Shown here one piece after another: positions 10,038 through 19,586 of a stretch of 64,000 bases of DNA; the first letter of the stretch is position 1; every line of letters starts with the position of its first letter. The translations under genes and the position numbers were made by a program. Origin of the DNA: Micromonospora sp. NBC_00389 (GTDB lineage Bacteria > Actinomycetota > Actinomycetes > Mycobacteriales > Micromonosporaceae); assembly GCF_036059255.1 (NCBI RefSeq), contig NZ_CP107947.1:6324001-6388000 (forward strand). Reading direction: 5' to 3'. A model generated the notes under the pieces. The model saw only the letters and a list, made by a program, of their open reading frames with translations, had not been told where the DNA came from and did no database searches.

Positions 10038-10955
10038 TCAATTCTCCTCGGACCGGAAGGCGCGCAACTGCAGCGCATTGATGAGGACCAGGGCCACCAG
10101 CACGATGACAGAGAGGGCCGCCGCCACACCGAGGTCGTTCTGACCTTGGAACGCCACCATGTAGATGAGCTGAACGACCGTGATCGTGCTGTTGTCCGGC
10201 CCGCCCTTCGTCAGGATGTAGAACTGCTCGAAGGCGAGCAGGGAGCCGGTCACGCAGAGGACGGTCGTCAGTGCCAGGGTCGGGCGCAGCAGCGGCAGGG
10301 TGATCTTCCGAAAGGTCTGCCAGCGGCTGGCTCCGTCCGCGCGTGCGGCCTCGTACACGTCCGCCGGTATGCCCTGCAAGCCGACCAGCATGAGCACCAT
10401 GTAGAAGCCGGCGTAGCGCCACACGATGAGGAAGGTCGTCGAGAAGAGCGCCGCGTTCGGTGAACCGAGGAAGGTGACGCCCAGGCGATCCATCACGGGC
10501 GCCAGTGGGCTCGCGTACGGCGAATAGAGCACGTAGAACAACAGGGACGCCGACGCCAGCCCGAGGGCACTGGGAATCAGAAACGACGCACGGAGCAGGT
10601 TGTTCCACCGGCTCGACTCCTGCACGAGCAGGGCCAGCCCCAACCCGAGGGCCAGCAGCAGCACGGTCGCGAGCGCCGTGTACTTGATGGTGAACACCAC
10701 CGAGTCGGTGAAGAACCGGTGGTTGATCGCCTTCACAAAGTTGTCGGGAGCGTTGATCCCCTGGTCGCCGGCCAACAGCGGCCATCTCGACACCGACATC
10801 TTGATGACGAGCAGCAGCGGCACAGCGAACAACGCCACCACGAACACCGCGGTCGGTGTCGCGTAGAGCCAGCCAAGCAGGGCCTGACGGCCGCGTGGGC
10901 GGGCGCGGTCCCGCATCGCCGCACTGGGCGGGCGAGACGGTGCGGTGACTCTCAT
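10038..10955 (-). CDS. Carbohydrate ABC transporter permease (MalF type)
   Basis: 305 aa. The ATG at 10955 follows AGAGG. A long first membrane segment (about residues 30-50) and an EAA-type loop, YEAARADGASRWQTFRKITLP, mark it as the larger permease of a CUT1 importer. It lies 114 bp downstream of the binding-protein gene and 5 bp before the second permease, in one operon. The substrate is unknown; co-transcription with GH127 favours an arabino-oligosaccharide. Confidence 0.9.
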   Translation of the reverse strand: MRVTAPSRPPSAAMRDRARPRGRQALLGWLYATPTAVFVVALFAVPLLLVIKMSVSRWPLLAGDQGINAPDNFVKAINHRFFTDSVVFTIKYTALATVLLLALGLGLALLVQESSRWNNLLRASFLIPSALGLASASLLFYVLYSPYASPLAPVMDRLGVTFLGSPNAALFSTTFLIVWRYAGFYMVLMLVGLQGIPADVYEAARADGASRWQTFRKITLPLLRPTLALTTVLCVTGSLLAFEQFYILTKGGPDNSTITVVQLIYMVAFQGQNDLGVAAALSVIVLVALVLINALQLRAFRSEEN

Positions 10956-11069
10956 GGAAACCTCTCGTTCAGTCGCGACGGGCGGTCGTTGACACGTGCG
11001 AGTCGTGTCCCGCCGCAGGCGCATGCCGGCCGACAAGGCCGTTGGACGGCACACGCCTGCGGTGAACAC

Positions 11070-12368
11070 CTACTGCTTGAGTACGGCGTTGATCTCGCCG
11101 TTGTCCTTCTGCAGGTCGCCGCTACCGTTCAGCACCCGATTACGGACGAGGGTCAGCCAAGGGCTGTTCGGCGCGTTGAACGCCTGCTGGAAGTTCAGCG
11201 CGACGGGCGTGTCGCCCTTACCAGCCGCGTCGTTGATGGTGACCAGCCGTGGGTCCTCGGCGGCGTACTTGTTGCTCGCGAGGTCGGCGCGGGAAACCAC
11301 GTCCTTGTTCTTCGCCAGCACCTCGACCTGGGCGGCCTCGGACATCATCCAGCTGAGGAAGTTCCAGGCCTGCGCCGCCTTCTTCGAGTCCTTCGAGACG
11401 CCGATGCCGTCTCCGCCGACAAAGGTGGAGCCGCCACCGGTCGGGCCGGGGATAGCGGCGACACCGACGTCGAACGGGGTCGAGGAGAGCAGCGTCGCCG
11501 GGTAGAGCATCAGTCCGACCTTGCCCTCGGTGAATGCGGCAGTCCAGGTCGGACCCGTCTCGCCCGCCGAGGAGGGCAGCACGGCACCGGACTTCCACAT
11601 GTCATGCCAGGTGCTGTAGACCTTCTGGGCGGTGTCGTCGCCGAGCTTGGATTCGGTGCCGTCCTCGCTCAGCACCTCACCGCCGCTCGCCCAGACGGAG
11701 GGGAACCAGGTGAAGACGAGGCAGCCGCCGCAGTTCAGACCGGCCGCCGTGCCGTAGACGCCGGGCTTCTTCATGGCCTGCACCGCCTTGGCGGCGGCGG
11801 CGTATTCGTCGAGCGTTGCCGGCGCCTTCTCCGGGTCCAGCCCGGCGTCCTTGAACAGCTGCTTGTTCCAGAACAGCATCGACAGGTCCAGCACGAAGGG
11901 TAGGACGTGCTTCTTGCCGTCGAGCGTGCCGGCCGAGAGGTGCCCCTTGTTGATGGAGTCCTTGAAGCTGAGGCCGTCGATGTTCGCGCTGAGATCCTGG
12001 AACAGGCCCTGGTTCACCCAGTTCGGCACATAGACGATGTCCGCGGCGAAGAGATCCGGCAGGCCGTCCGAGCCTGCCGCCGCGCCGACCTTCGCGACGT
12101 AGTCGTCGTTGGGTACGACGGTCAGTTTGACCTTGTTCTGGTGGCTGGAGTTGTACGCCTCGACGAGCAGCTTCGCCTGCTTCTCCAGGGGGGCGCGGGT
12201 CCACAGGGTGAGCTCGCTGCCGTCGTCGACGCCGTTGGGTCCGGCCTCGGCCGCGCTCGAGCCGCCCGAGTCGTCGCCGCTGCACGCGGCCATGCCGACA
12301 GTCAGCGCCGCCACGAGGACTCCCGCCAGCGAACGAAGGGCAGTGCGTCTGCCCAAGGTTTTTCTCAT
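11070..12368 (-). CDS. Sugar ABC transporter substrate-binding lipoprotein
   Basis: 432 aa. ATG 12368 follows an AGGAGAGG site. The signal contains RRTALRSLAG and ends in the lipobox GMAAC, so the protein is a membrane-anchored lipoprotein facing outside. The body is a family-1 extracellular solute-binding fold (SELTLWTRAPLE at the N-terminus; AQAWNFLSWMMSE near the C-terminus). First gene of the operon with two permeases and GH127. It likely binds arabinose-containing oligosaccharides (inference from context). Confidence 0.9.
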   Translation of the reverse strand: MRKTLGRRTALRSLAGVLVAALTVGMAACSGDDSGGSSAAEAGPNGVDDGSELTLWTRAPLEKQAKLLVEAYNSSHQNKVKLTVVPNDDYVAKVGAAAGSDGLPDLFAADIVYVPNWVNQGLFQDLSANIDGLSFKDSINKGHLSAGTLDGKKHVLPFVLDLSMLFWNKQLFKDAGLDPEKAPATLDEYAAAAKAVQAMKKPGVYGTAAGLNCGGCLVFTWFPSVWASGGEVLSEDGTESKLGDDTAQKVYSTWHDMWKSGAVLPSSAGETGPTWTAAFTEGKVGLMLYPATLLSSTPFDVGVAAIPGPTGGGSTFVGGDGIGVSKDSKKAAQAWNFLSWMMSEAAQVEVLAKNKDVVSRADLASNKYAAEDPRLVTINDAAGKGDTPVALNFQQAFNAPNSPWLTLVRNRVLNGSGDLQKDNGEINAVLKQ

Positions 12369-13106
12369 GATTCCTCTCCTAGGGTTCATCGTTCGGAGGG
12401 AGCCGCCAGGCGGTCCCCGCGAGCTGAGGCTCAGACCGGATCATTGGTTCGCTCGGGTTGCTGAGACGGGGCTAGAGCCGCCGGTGGATCCGGTCCGCGT
12501 CGCCCGCGTCAGTCGCTTGCGGTGGCGTGCCGTGTTGCCGCCCTATGTGGATCGTCTGCGCCGCGCTGTCGCAGCTGACCGCTCGACGTATTGGGTTGAC
12601 CCTCGGCAACGCTGCTGATCGCACCGCCTCCGTGCGCGGTGCCGCGTACGTCCTCATCGCGCCTCCGCCTCCCGCCGGATCCGGCGCGGCTCGTGCGTCA
12701 CGTCGTTACCGCCGCGACCGAGGTGGTGGATGTCACTCCGCCGCTAGCGTGTCGCACGAAAACGGTTTCGGCAAGATGTCGAAGCAGTAAAAACTAAACG
12801 GCCTTCGCCGATGTCCTTGCCGGCCTCAGGACGATGCCTGCGCACTTCGGTTGCCGGAAGCATGGGACCGCAAACGACTGACGGGGCCGCTGAAAAGCTT
12901 GCGAAAGGGTTTCGGCGGCCCGACGCCGACCACGGCCGGCTGCGCCGAGCGAGGTGCCGCCGGTGTCCCCCGAGTGACTGGCCGGCGGCAGAGAACGGCG
13001 TTGCGCCTGGCGCGGATAGCACCATCACGGAGACGACGTGGCGAAGCTCAGCTGGAAAGTCGGCGCGCAGGGCGAACCCTGCGCGCAACCAGCGCTGCGA
13101 CTGTGC
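12369..13106. other. 738-bp intergenic region between ABC operon and GntR gene
   Basis: No convincing gene was found; the short open frames here have no ribosome binding sites or recognisable family features. It holds the LacI-like operator at 12757-12770 and a locally AT-richer stretch at 12775-12800. It probably contains the promoter and leader of the minus-strand ABC operon and the downstream region of the GntR gene. Confidence 0.6.
12757..12770. promoter_or_regulatory. Candidate LacI-family operator upstream of the ABC/GH127 operon
   Basis: CGAAAACGGTTTCG is an inverted repeat with one mismatched pair and a central CG, the usual LacI operator form. It lies about 390 bp upstream of the binding-protein start, which implies a long leader. 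Its sequence differs from the palindrome at 7148, so the two parts of the locus may answer to different regulators. Confidence 0.5.
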
Positions 13107-13883
13107 TCAGCCCTGACCGGGCTCGCCGGTCTGGTCCCACATCGACTTCATCTCGCCGAACGCCTGCTCCATGATCTGCACCATGGCGGCCCGGGCACGG
13201 TCGCCGTCGTGCCGCTGGATCGCCTGCGCCACGTCGGCGTGCAGCTGGAGGGCCTGCTCGTGGGGGTAGTGCGGCATCAGGTCGTAGTGGTGGCGGCCGG
13301 TGAGCACCTCCGCCACCAACTCCTGCAGCTTGACGAACATCTCGTTGCCCGAGGCGGCCAGCACCCGCCGGTGGAACTCGATGTCGAGCTGGAGGAAGCG
13401 CGCCTCGTCCCCGGCCTTCCCGGCGGCCCACATCTTGGCCGCCAACCCGACGAGATCGCTCGCCTCGTCGTGGTCGACCCGGCTGGCGGCCAGCCAGGCG
13501 GCGTGCGGTTCGACGGCGGTCCGCAACTCGGTGATCGAGCGCATCTGCGCCATCCGGCCGGCCGAGGCCAGTCGCCAGCGGATCACCTGCGGGTCGAAGA
13601 CGTTCCAGTCGCGCGCCGGCCGGATCAGCACCCCGACCCGGCGCCGGGTCTCGATGAAGCCCATGGAGGCCAGCACCCGCAGGACCTCGCGGACGACCGA
13701 GCGGGACACCCCGTAGCGGTCGACCAGCTCGTCGATGTTCAGGACGGAGCCGGGCGTCACCTGGCCACCGCAGATGGCGGTGCCGAGGTGGTCGAGAACT
13801 TGCGCGTGCAGCCCGGCCTCGGCAGGGGCCTTCTTCTGGACGGCTGCAACCCCTAATGAGGACGGGTCCACGCCATGAAGCAT
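13107..13883 (-). CDS. GntR family regulator, FadR subfamily (FCD domain)
   Basis: 258 aa from ATG 13883; the start is uncertain because the first 15 or so residues are poorly family-like and no strong ribosome binding site is visible. An N-terminal winged helix (DELVDRYGVSRSVVREVLRV, about residues 46-65) is followed by a helical FCD ligand domain with metal-ligand-type residues (LDIEFHRRVL, His194-region HADVAQAI). It is divergent from an aldonate transport and catabolism operon, which it probably represses, with the aldonate or a 2-keto-3-deoxy sugar acid as inducer (inference; analogous to DgoR). Confidence 0.85.
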   Translation of the reverse strand: MLHGVDPSSLGVAAVQKKAPAEAGLHAQVLDHLGTAICGGQVTPGSVLNIDELVDRYGVSRSVVREVLRVLASMGFIETRRRVGVLIRPARDWNVFDPQVIRWRLASAGRMAQMRSITELRTAVEPHAAWLAASRVDHDEASDLVGLAAKMWAAGKAGDEARFLQLDIEFHRRVLAASGNEMFVKLQELVAEVLTGRHHYDLMPHYPHEQALQLHADVAQAIQRHDGDRARAAMVQIMEQAFGEMKSMWDQTGEPGQG

Positions 13884-13902
13884 ATCAGTTGAAGATCACC
13901 CC

Positions 13903-13932
13903 TTGAATAAATCCGCTTTATCGGCCTAGCAT
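13903..13932 (+). promoter_or_regulatory. Candidate promoter of the aldonate operon
   Basis: TTGAAT (13903-13908) and TAGCAT (13927-13932) are separated by 18 bp and precede the binding-protein ATG (14004) by about 70 bp. The region is AT-rich relative to its surroundings. The inverted repeat at 13911-13949 overlaps it. Confidence 0.5.
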
Positions 13933-13949
13933 CCGGACGTTAAGCGGAT
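13911..13949. repeat. Inverted repeat, probable GntR operator pair
   Basis: ATCCGCTT (13911-13918) is the exact reverse complement of AAGCGGAT (13942-13949). The arm centres are 31 bp apart, three helical turns, and flank the -10 element, a layout suited to repression by the divergently encoded GntR protein. Confidence 0.55.
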
Positions 13950-14003
13950 GTAAACACGAGGTTCCGCCCTACCCCCGGGGCGGCGACCACGACAGAAGGA
14001 GAG

Positions 14004-15296
14004 ATGGACGTGCGGCGTCGATCGATATTCGGAACTTCTCTGGCCGTGGTTGCCGCCATGGGCCTGTCGGCATGCGGCGGCGGTGACGACAGCGCCGCGT
14101 CGACGACGGTGCGGGTGACCCTGGCGAATCACGTGTGGACGGAGAACATCAAGAAGGCTCTGCCCGAGTTCGAGAAGCAGACCGGCCTGAAGGTCGAGAT
14201 CACCCAGCTCGGCGAGGACCAGCTCTCCGACCAGTACAACGTCAAGCTGAACGCGGGCTCCAGCGACATCGACGTGATGATGTACCGCCCCCTGCAGGAG
14301 GGGAAGCTGTTCGCCAAGAACAAGTACCTCGCCGACCTGTCCGACGAGGTGAAGTCCAACAAGGACTGGGACTTCAGCGACTTCCAGGCCGGCCCAGTGA
14401 CGGCCACCTCGTACGAGGACAAGGCGGTCGGTGTCCCGATCATCACCGAGCAGGAGGTCCTCTACTACCGCAAGGACCTGCTGGCCAAGGCCGGTCTGAC
14501 GGCCCCGCCGAAGACCCTCGACGAGCTCAAGACGGCCGCAGCCAAGATCAAGGCCGCCGACCCGGGCATGGCGGGCTTCGTGGCCCGTACCGGCAAGTCG
14601 CCGGCGGTCACCCAGTTCTCCAGCTTCCTCTACAGCTTCGGCGGTGACTTCGTCGACAGCAGCGGCAAGGCCACCGTCAACAGCGAGCCGGCCAAGCAGG
14701 CGTACGCCTACTACGGCGGGCTCCTCAAGGACCACGGCCCGGCAAACGTCAGCACCGACATGAGCTGGCCCGAGGCGATGGCCATCTTCACCCAGGGCAA
14801 GGCGGCGTTCTACACCGAGGCCAACTCGCTCTACAAGAACGCCACCGACCCGGCCAAGTCGAAGGTCTCCGACACCGTCGGCTTCGCGCCCTTCCCGGCC
14901 GGTCCCGCCGGTTCGAAGCCGTACAACATCCCCTCCTGGGCGCTGGGCATCAACGACAACTCCGAGAACCAGAGCAACGCCTGGAAGTTCGTCGAGTGGG
15001 CGACCAGCAAGGAGCAGACGCTCGCGCAGCAGAAGTCCGGCGTGCCGGGCGCGCGTGCCTCGGTCTGGGCCAACCCGGAGGGCACGGCGACGTACCCGAA
15101 GGACCTCGTCGAGGCCATCGCGGCCAGCACCAAGGAGGGCGTGGGTCACGACCGCCCGCTGGTCAACAAGGTCGCGCAGGCGCGGGAGATCGTCGGCCAG
15201 CCGATCGTCGACGCCATCGCCGGCAAGGACGCGGCGGCTGCGGCCGACACCGCCAACGAGGCGTTCCAGAAGTTCCTGGACGACGAGGCCAAGTAA
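14004..15296 (+). CDS. Sugar-acid ABC transporter substrate-binding lipoprotein
   Basis: 430 aa. ATG follows AGAAGGAGAG. Signal RRRSIFGTSLAVV with lipobox GLSAC (Cys about residue 24). It is a family-1 solute-binding fold. First gene of an operon with two permeases, galactonate and mannonate dehydratases and gluconokinase, so an aldonate or a uronate-derived sugar is the likely ligand (inference). A GC-rich stem-loop directly downstream (15305-15340) probably sets higher expression of this gene than of the permeases. Confidence 0.9.
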   Translation: MDVRRRSIFGTSLAVVAAMGLSACGGGDDSAASTTVRVTLANHVWTENIKKALPEFEKQTGLKVEITQLGEDQLSDQYNVKLNAGSSDIDVMMYRPLQEGKLFAKNKYLADLSDEVKSNKDWDFSDFQAGPVTATSYEDKAVGVPIITEQEVLYYRKDLLAKAGLTAPPKTLDELKTAAAKIKAADPGMAGFVARTGKSPAVTQFSSFLYSFGGDFVDSSGKATVNSEPAKQAYAYYGGLLKDHGPANVSTDMSWPEAMAIFTQGKAAFYTEANSLYKNATDPAKSKVSDTVGFAPFPAGPAGSKPYNIPSWALGINDNSENQSNAWKFVEWATSKEQTLAQQKSGVPGARASVWANPEGTATYPKDLVEAIAASTKEGVGHDRPLVNKVAQAREIVGQPIVDAIAGKDAAAAADTANEAFQKFLDDEAK

Positions 15297-15304
15297 GCCT
15301 GGCG

Positions 15305-15340
15305 CGGGGGTGGCGGGGCCGACCGGCTCCGCCACCCCCG
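15305..15340 (+). terminator. Stem-loop after binding-protein gene (attenuator or mRNA stabiliser)
   Basis: CGGGGGTGGCGG pairs perfectly with CCGCCACCCCCG across a 12-nt loop. Because the operon clearly continues, partial termination or 3'-end protection of the binding-protein message is the likely role. Confidence 0.6.
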
Positions 15341-15366
15341 TCCGGCCCGCCCACCCCGGAGATCTC

Positions 15367-16314
15367 ATGGCAGCAGTGACCACTCCCACCAGACCGCCCC
15401 GCCGCGCCACCGAGACGCCGGACACTCCGGCGTGGGCACGCTGGGCCAACGACCACCGCAAGTGGCTCTTCGCGGCGCCGGCCATGGCCTTCGTCGCCGC
15501 ACTGATCATCTTCCCGCTGGCCTGGACCGGCTATCTCAGCCTCACCGACGCCGAGGGCTCGGTCCGGGCGGAGTCCGAGTTCGTGGGCTTCCAGAACTAC
15601 GTCGAGGTGCTCTCGGACACCGACCGGTTCTGGCCCGCCGTCGGCCGGACCGCCGGGTTCACCGTCGTGGCGTTGCTGTTCGAGGTGGTCCTCGGCATGG
15701 CGGTCGCGTTGCTGCTGTGGCGACCGTTCCGGGGCCAGAAATGGGTCCGGGTCGCCATCCTGATGCCGTTGGTCGCCACCCCGGTCGCGGTCGGCATGAT
15801 GTGGCGGCTCATCTTCGACCCGAACATCGGTCTGGCGAACCAGGCCCTCGGCTGGATCGGCATCGGACCCCAACCATGGCTGGCCGGCCAGCACTCGGCG
15901 CTGCCCACGACGATCTTCATCGACGTCTGGCAGTGGACCCCGATGGTGGTGCTGATCCTCCTCGCTGGCCTGACCTCGCTCTCCGACGAGCCCCAGGAGG
16001 CGGCGCGCATCGACGGCGCCAGCGCCTGGCAGCGGTTCCGGCACGTCACCCTGCCGCTGGTGATGCCGACCGTGGTCGTCGCGATCCTGCTGCGCGGCAT
16101 CGACGCGCTGAAGACCTTCGACATCCTCTACGCCACGAAGGGTCGCGGCGGCGGCTCATTCCACGAGGTCGAGACGCTCAACGTGTACGCCTACGGCCTG
16201 AGCTTCGACTACAACGAGTACGGCATCTCATCGACAGTCCTCATCATCTTCTTCCTGATCATCATCGGGTCGATGTGGGCCCTGACGTCCCGTAGGAAGG
16301 AGTCGCAGCGATGA
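15367..16314 (+). CDS. Carbohydrate ABC transporter permease (MalF type)
   Basis: 315 aa from ATG 15367. Six membrane segments and the EAA loop QEAARIDGASAWQRFRHVTLP near the C-terminal third. It overlaps the next permease by 4 bp (ATGA), so the pair is translationally coupled. Part of the aldonate operon; no ATPase is encoded here. Confidence 0.9.
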   Translation: MAAVTTPTRPPRRATETPDTPAWARWANDHRKWLFAAPAMAFVAALIIFPLAWTGYLSLTDAEGSVRAESEFVGFQNYVEVLSDTDRFWPAVGRTAGFTVVALLFEVVLGMAVALLLWRPFRGQKWVRVAILMPLVATPVAVGMMWRLIFDPNIGLANQALGWIGIGPQPWLAGQHSALPTTIFIDVWQWTPMVVLILLAGLTSLSDEPQEAARIDGASAWQRFRHVTLPLVMPTVVVAILLRGIDALKTFDILYATKGRGGGSFHEVETLNVYAYGLSFDYNEYGISSTVLIIFFLIIIGSMWALTSRRKESQR

Positions 16315-17126
16315 GGTCCAGCCCCGCCTACCGGGTGTTCCGCGTCGTGGCGCTCACCGTCGTGGTGATCGCGCTGCTCGCACCGCTGCTCTGGATGGTC
16401 GCCGCGTCGTTCAAGACGAACGTCGACATCTACGACACGGGCAAGGCGCTCGCCTTCTCGCCCACCCTGGACAACTACGCCAACGTCCTGGAGCAGGCCA
16501 ACTACGTCCAGTTCATCGGCAACAGCCTCTGGGTGGCCTTCGCGGCGACCGCGCTCTCCCTCGTCCTCGGCATCCCCGCGGCCTACTCCATGAGCCGCTT
16601 CAACATGAAGAAGTCGGCGCTCGTGGTGCTGATGGCGAGGGTCATCCCCGGCGTCTCCCTGCTGGTCCCCTGGTACTACGTCTTCTCCAACCTGAAGATG
16701 GTCGGCGGGTTCAGCGTGCTCGTCCTCAGCCACATGTTCGTGTCGCTGCCGCTGGTGGTCTACATCATGATGGGCTACTTCGACAGCCTGCCCCACGAAC
16801 TCGAGGAGGCGGCGCTCGTGGACGGGCTGACCCACATCGGCGCGTTCCGCCGGATCACACTGCCGCTGTCGATACCGGGCGTGGCCACCGCCGGCATCCT
16901 GTCGTTCATCTTCTCCTGGAACAACTTCATGTTCGCCCTCGTGCTCTCCGGCGCCGACACCAAGACCCTGCCCGTCGCGATCTTCGACTTCGTCGGCTAC
17001 GCCAGCATCGACTGGGGCGGCCTGATGGCGGCGGCCAGCGTCGTCACCCTGCCGATCATGGTGATCGCCCTGTTCGTGCAGAAGTACGTCGTCTCCGGCC
17101 TCACCGCCGGCGCGACGAAGGGCTGA
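16311..17126 (+). CDS. Carbohydrate ABC transporter permease (MalG type)
   Basis: 271 aa, coupled to the preceding permease by an ATGA overlap. Membrane segments begin at about residue 13 (VVALTVVVIALLAPLLWMV), and the EAA loop is LEEAALVDGLTHIGAFRRITLP-like. It forms the channel with its partner for the binding protein at 14004. The dgoD gene starts 8 bp downstream. Confidence 0.9.
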   Translation: MRSSPAYRVFRVVALTVVVIALLAPLLWMVAASFKTNVDIYDTGKALAFSPTLDNYANVLEQANYVQFIGNSLWVAFAATALSLVLGIPAAYSMSRFNMKKSALVVLMARVIPGVSLLVPWYYVFSNLKMVGGFSVLVLSHMFVSLPLVVYIMMGYFDSLPHELEEAALVDGLTHIGAFRRITLPLSIPGVATAGILSFIFSWNNFMFALVLSGADTKTLPVAIFDFVGYASIDWGGLMAAASVVTLPIMVIALFVQKYVVSGLTAGATKG

Positions 17127-17133
17127 GGACACC

Positions 17134-18282
17134 GTGACGACAATCGCGCGGGTCGAAACCTTCCTGGTCGCCCCCCGCTGGCTCTTCGTCCGCGTCGAGA
17201 CCGAATCCGGGATCGTCGGCTGGGGCGAGGCGACCTGCGAGGGCCGATCCGAAACCGTCCGGACCGCCGTCGAGCAGCTCAGCGAGCTCCTGATCGGCCG
17301 GGACGCGCTGCGGATCGAGGACCACTGGCAGACCATGACGAAGGGCTCCTTCTACCGGGGCGGCCCGATCCTGGCCAGCGCTGTGTCCGGCCTGGACCAG
17401 GCGCTGTGGGACATCGCCGGCAAGCGGTACGGAGCGCCGGTGCACCAACTGCTCGGCGGCCCGGTCCGGGACCGGATCCGGGTCTACGGCTGGGTCGGCG
17501 GCGACGAGCCCAACGAGGTCCGCGACCACATCGCCGCGCAGGTGGAGGCCGGGCTGACCGCGGTCAAGATGAACGCCTCCGGGCGGATGAGCCCGATCGC
17601 GTCGGTCGCCGAGCTGGACGGAGTGGTCCAGCGGGTCGCCGCCGCCCGGGAGGTGCTGGGCGACGAGCGTGACGTCGCCGTCGACTTCCACGGCCGGTTC
17701 ACCCTCGCCAACGCCCGCCGCGTCGCCCCGCTGCTCGAGCCGTACCGGCCGCTCTTCCTCGAAGAGCCGGTCGTACCGGAGAACTCCCACCTCATCGGCG
17801 ACTTCGTGCGGTCCACGACCACGCCCGTCTCGACCGGAGAGCGGCTCTACAGCCGGCAGGAGTTCCTGCCCGTCTTCCAGGCCGGCATCGCGGTCGCCCA
17901 GCCGGACCTCTCGCACGCCGGCGGGATCTCCGAGGTACGCCGGATCGCCGCGCTCGCCGAGGTCTACGACGTGCAGCTCGCCCCGCACTGCCCGCTCGGG
18001 CCGATCGCCCTCGCGGCGTGCCTGCAGATCGGCTTCGCCACGCCCAACTACCTGATCCAGGAACAGAGCATCGGCATCCACTACAACCTCGGCGCCGAGG
18101 TGCTCGACTACGTCCTGGACACCACGCCGCTGACCTTCGTCGACGGGCACATCGAGCGACTCACCGCCCCCGGGCTCGGCATCGAGATCGACGAGCAGGC
18201 GGTACGGGCAGCGGACAAGCGCGGGCACGCCTGGCGCAGCCCCACCTTCCGGCACCCCGACGGCTCCTACGCGGAATGGTGA
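17134..18282 (+). CDS. dgoD: D-galactonate dehydratase, enolase superfamily
   Basis: 382 aa, GTG start. It converts D-galactonate to 2-keto-3-deoxygalactonate. The metal ligands and catalytic residues fall almost exactly where they do in E. coli DgoD: Asp184 and His186 (VDFHGRF), Glu210 (FLEEPV), Glu236 (STGERLY), His285 (PHCPLGP), Glu310 (QEQSIG). The length matches the family. It follows the importer genes by 8 bp, consistent with uptake and catabolism of the same aldonate. The next steps (KDGal kinase and aldolase) are not in the window. Confidence 0.88.
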   Translation: MTTIARVETFLVAPRWLFVRVETESGIVGWGEATCEGRSETVRTAVEQLSELLIGRDALRIEDHWQTMTKGSFYRGGPILASAVSGLDQALWDIAGKRYGAPVHQLLGGPVRDRIRVYGWVGGDEPNEVRDHIAAQVEAGLTAVKMNASGRMSPIASVAELDGVVQRVAAAREVLGDERDVAVDFHGRFTLANARRVAPLLEPYRPLFLEEPVVPENSHLIGDFVRSTTTPVSTGERLYSRQEFLPVFQAGIAVAQPDLSHAGGISEVRRIAALAEVYDVQLAPHCPLGPIALAACLQIGFATPNYLIQEQSIGIHYNLGAEVLDYVLDTTPLTFVDGHIERLTAPGLGIEIDEQAVRAADKRGHAWRSPTFRHPDGSYAEW

Positions 18283-18356
18283 GCCTGCTCGACGGCCACG
18301 GGACCGCAAGCACCATCCGCTAACCCCGCCCAGGCGGCACCTGAGAAAGGCACCAC

Positions 18357-19586
18357 GTGAAGATCGTCGCAGCGGACGTCATCGTCTCCAGCCCTGACCG
18401 CAACTTCGTCACCCTGAAGATCACCACAGATGACGGGCTCACCGGCCTGGGCGACGGCACCCTCAACGGGCGCGAACTGTCGGTCGCCTCGTACCTGCGC
18501 GATCACGTCGTCCCGCTGTTGATCGGGCGCGATCCGCACCGCATCGAGGACACCTGGCAGTTCTTGTACCGCTCGGCGTACTGGCGGCGCGGGCCGGTGA
18601 CCATGGCGGCGATCGCGGCCGTGGACGTCGCGCTCTGGGACATCAAGGCCAAGGCCGCCGGCATGCCGCTCTACCAGTTGCTCGGCGGCGCGTCGCGGAC
18701 CGGCATCATGGCGTACGGCCATGCCTCGGGTCGCGACATCCCGGAGCTGTTCGACTCGATCCGCAACCATCTCGACCTCGGCTTCCGTTCCATCCGGGTC
18801 CAGACCTCCGTCCCGGGCATCAACGCCGTCTACGGGGTGGCCGCGCAGCCCAGCGCCGACGGCAAGCGGTACGACTACGAACCGGCGCAGCGCACCCCGC
18901 TGCCGGCCGAGGAGGACTGGGACACCCGCGCCTACATGCGTCATCTGCCCGGCGTCTTCGAGGCGGTACGTAACGAGTTCGGGCCCGAGCTTCCGCTGCT
19001 GCACGACGGTCACCACCGGATGACGCCGATCCAAGCCGCCCGGCTCGGTAAGGATCTCGAACCGTACGACCTGTTCTGGCTTGAGGACTGCACTCCGGCG
19101 GAGAACCAGGAGGCGCTGCGGCTGGTACGCCAGCACACCACCACGCCGCTGGCGATCGGCGAGGTCTTCAACACCGTGTGGGACTACCAGACGCTCATCC
19201 GGGAACAGTTGATCGACTATGTCCGGTCCGCCGTGACCCACACCGGGGGCATCACTGCCATGCGCCGGCTGCTGGACTTCGCGGCGCAGTACCAGATCAA
19301 GTCCGGTATCCACGGCCCGACCGACATCTCACCCGTCGGCATGGCTGCCGCCCTGCACCTCGACCTGGCCATCCACAACTTCGGCATCCAGGAGTACATG
19401 CGGCACGGAGCCCTGACCAACGAGGTCTTCCGGCAGTCCTTCACCTTCGCCGACGGCTACCTCCATCCGGGTGAGCAGCCGGGGCTGGGCGTCGAGCTCG
19501 ACGAGAAGGCCGCCGACCGGTTCCCGTACGTACCGGCCTACCTCCCGTTCAACCGCCTGAAGGACGGGACCGTCCATGACTGGTGA
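18357..19586 (+). CDS. manD: D-mannonate dehydratase (ManD/RspA subgroup)
   Basis: 409 aa, GTG start after AGAAAGGCACC. It dehydrates D-mannonate (and in some members D-gluconate) to 2-keto-3-deoxygluconate. Metal ligands Asp217, Glu243 and Glu269, plus His219 and His319, are present, as are the subgroup's Arg147 and Tyr159 (SIRVQ, NAVYG). The residue after HG is Pro321; from memory, Pro rather than Ala at about this position has been associated with low-efficiency members, so the true substrate may be broader than mannonate. It overlaps gntK by 11 bp. Confidence 0.85.
   Translation: MKIVAADVIVSSPDRNFVTLKITTDDGLTGLGDGTLNGRELSVASYLRDHVVPLLIGRDPHRIEDTWQFLYRSAYWRRGPVTMAAIAAVDVALWDIKAKAAGMPLYQLLGGASRTGIMAYGHASGRDIPELFDSIRNHLDLGFRSIRVQTSVPGINAVYGVAAQPSADGKRYDYEPAQRTPLPAEEDWDTRAYMRHLPGVFEAVRNEFGPELPLLHDGHHRMTPIQAARLGKDLEPYDLFWLEDCTPAENQEALRLVRQHTTTPLAIGEVFNTVWDYQTLIREQLIDYVRSAVTHTGGITAMRRLLDFAAQYQIKSGIHGPTDISPVGMAAALHLDLAIHNFGIQEYMRHGALTNEVFRQSFTFADGYLHPGEQPGLGVELDEKAADRFPYVPAYLPFNRLKDGTVHDW

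Noticed and set aside
12472..12657. Short minus-strand open frame in the 12.4-13.1 kb gap
   Set aside because: No ribosome binding site, no family features, Arg-rich composition as in chance frames.
13926..15509. Long minus-strand open frame opposite the aldonate binding protein
   Set aside because: The plus-strand gene has a lipobox and ribosome binding site; the antisense translation is low-complexity Leu/Gly/Arg.
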